From Clostridiales bacterium (lineage in GTDB: Bacteria > Bacillota > Clostridia > Oscillospirales > Oscillospiraceae): DNA of 5,636 nucleotides. This document shows, one piece after another, positions 5,028 through 5,636 of this stretch. Numbering within the stretch: position 1 is the stretch's first letter; each line of letters opens with the position of its first letter. The position numbers and the translations under genes were made by a program. The stretch covers positions 1-5,636 of the forward strand of contig SFIY01000048.1 of NCBI GenBank assembly GCA_004555205.1, read 5' to 3'. The notes beneath the pieces are model-generated. The model was not told the DNA's origin and did no database searches. It saw only the letters and a list, made by a program, of their open reading frames with translations.

Positions 5028-5158
5028 CTCTTGCGGCAGAAGCATGGGAACTGTCCACCTCTCCAGTATTTTTATATTCGCTTTCCTTTGCCCAATGGTC
5101 CCTCTATTCTCTCCTGCCTCTTCCTTCTTCGGACGGTTCCCATGCTTGTGCCGCAGAG
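5028..5158 (+). repeat. Long inverted repeat upstream of the recombinase genes
   Basis: The arm at 5028-5056 (beginning CTCTTGCGGCAG) is the reverse complement of 5131-5158 except for one extra T (5032 region), one G/G mismatch and one G-T wobble, a helix of about 28 pairs. The 74-nt loop (5057-5130) is strikingly rich in pyrimidines on the + strand (runs such as CTCTCCTGCCTCTTCC) and holds no gene. The right arm ends 29 nt before the start of the microprotein gene. It could be the 3' domain of the preceding structured RNA, or a DNA cruciform or binding region for the integration machinery. Confidence 0.75.
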
Positions 5159-5186
5159 ATAGTCGAATGCAGAAAGGAGAACATCT

Positions 5187-5330
5187 ATGAACCCCAATAT
5201 CAATTACTATGGGATCGTCATCCTACTCAGAAAGCTCCGGGAATGCGGTATTTTCACCGAAAAAGAACTGAGAAAAATCGCCGCACGGATTGCTGCGGAC
5301 AACGGTGTTGAAGTCATGTTTTTTCTCTGA
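5187..5330 (+). CDS. 47-residue SHOCT-like microprotein next to the recombinase
   Basis: Start ATG 5187 has a near-perfect ribosome site AGAAAGGAG (5171-5179) 7 nt upstream, and the frame ends at TGA 5328-5330. The sequence LLRKLRECGIFTEKELRKIA (residues 13-32) has the short helix, turn (GIFTEKE) and helix pattern of SHOCT-type domains, which occur as short oligomerisation or binding modules. Small proteins of this size commonly precede the serine recombinase in clostridial conjugative elements. A helper or directionality role is conceivable, but nothing in the sequence proves it. The recombinase starts 75 nt downstream. Confidence 0.7.
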   Translation: MNPNINYYGIVILLRKLRECGIFTEKELRKIAARIAADNGVEVMFFL

Positions 5331-5405
5331 TTTTCTTCATCTTTCTGTAGCTATTTGGATGCAGTTGTGGTAGTGTTTGTGTTGCAAAAAAGGAGGTGAG
5401 CGGAT

Positions 5406-5636
5406 ATGGATGAAAAGCGGCTGGTAGACGGAACAACAGCACTGGCAGAAAAACAGTCCCGTGTTATAAAGATCGAGCCTGCGGAGCGGCCTCAAAATGT
5501 GCAGCTGCGGGTCGCAGCCTATACTCGTGTCAGCTCAGACTCCGAGGATCAACTCAATTCCTTTGCGGCCCAAAACCGCTACTACACGGAGCTGATCTCA
5601 AGCAAGGCCGAATGGCGGATGGTTGACATCTATGCT
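5406..5636 (+). CDS. Large serine recombinase (site-specific integrase), 5' part only
   Basis: The open frame runs from ATG 5406 to the window edge, 77 residues. The ribosome site is a full anti-16S match, AAAGGAGGTG (5389-5398), with spacing slightly longer than usual. Residues 35-60 read RVAAYTRVSSDSEDQLNSF, the N-terminal resolvase motif: Ser43 in YTRVS is the expected nucleophile and Arg41 the flanking active-site arginine, with the DSEDQ and AQNRYY segments that follow in this family. Large serine recombinases cut and join attP/attB to integrate and excise Tn1549- and Tn4451-like elements. A 34-residue extension before the motif is normal in this group. The zinc-ribbon and coiled-coil DNA-binding parts lie beyond the window. 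The attachment site would be expected downstream, near the element end. Confidence 0.92.
   Translation, partial: MDEKRLVDGTTALAEKQSRVIKIEPAERPQNVQLRVAAYTRVSSDSEDQLNSFAAQNRYYTELISSKAEWRMVDIYA

Noticed and set aside
4789..5058. Overlapping 89- and 72-codon - strand ORFs
   Set aside because: They overlap each other in different frames, have odd composition (Arg, Ser, Gly rich) and lie against the direction of all neighbours; no protein family was recognised.
4881..5162. 93-codon + strand ORF in the gap after the sigma-like gene
   Set aside because: No ribosome site at its ATG, no family resemblance, and it runs through the arms of several inverted repeats including the long one, so its openness is better explained by RNA or DNA structure.
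4585..5186. Group I or group II intron
   Set aside because: A GTGCG-like start and an AGATAGTC-like end caught the eye, but no domain V of a group II intron and no paired P7 partner of a group I intron could be found.
1..5636. CRISPR array, tRNA or rRNA genes
   Set aside because: No regularly spaced repeats, no cloverleaf with CCA-adjacent acceptor stem, and no rRNA signature sequences were seen on either strand.

Overview
The window looks like part of an integrative conjugative element of the Tn1549/CTn type from a gut Firmicute (class Clostridia). The grounds are proteins recognised from memory as typical of that element family, strong AGGAGG-type ribosome binding sites, and a large serine recombinase as the integration enzyme. 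No database search was possible, so family names rest on recalled conserved motifs.

Left part (1-2603): a decayed piece of the type IV transfer operon, all on the + strand. It holds the 3' end of a two-helix membrane protein (DUF3852-like), a VirB6/TrbL-like channel gene broken by an apparent internal deletion and frame change, a 50-residue stub of a DNA cytosine methyltransferase, a tandem ribbon-helix-helix protein, an intrinsic terminator, a PrgI-like two-helix membrane protein, and a soluble transfer protein of unknown function. A short ORF with a DUF3846-like first dozen residues follows, and there the transfer operon stops. The VirB4 ATPase normally expected next is absent.

Middle (2604-3808): after an AT-richer stretch with a near-consensus promoter (TTGACA, 17 nt, TATACT) come an ImmA/IrrE-type M78 metallopeptidase and a small four-cysteine zinc-ribbon protein, probably one transcript.

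Right part (3809-5636): a regulation and integration module. A 314-nt leader precedes a sigma-70-region-4-like protein. The leader contains an isolated hairpin, a 115-nt nested long hairpin ending in six T, a second terminator hairpin, and a 13-position hairpin that buries the Shine-Dalgarno sequence of the sigma-like gene. A 602-nt gap with no convincing gene but dense inverted repeats follows, ending in a long inverted repeat with arms of about 28 nt. Then come a 47-residue SHOCT-like microprotein and the start of a large serine recombinase, cut by the window edge.

Working model (inference): ImmA, the zinc ribbon, the sigma-like protein and two structured RNA regions form a control layer that decides when the recombinase and transfer genes are expressed. 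The two RNA regions are the least explained and most interesting content of the window.
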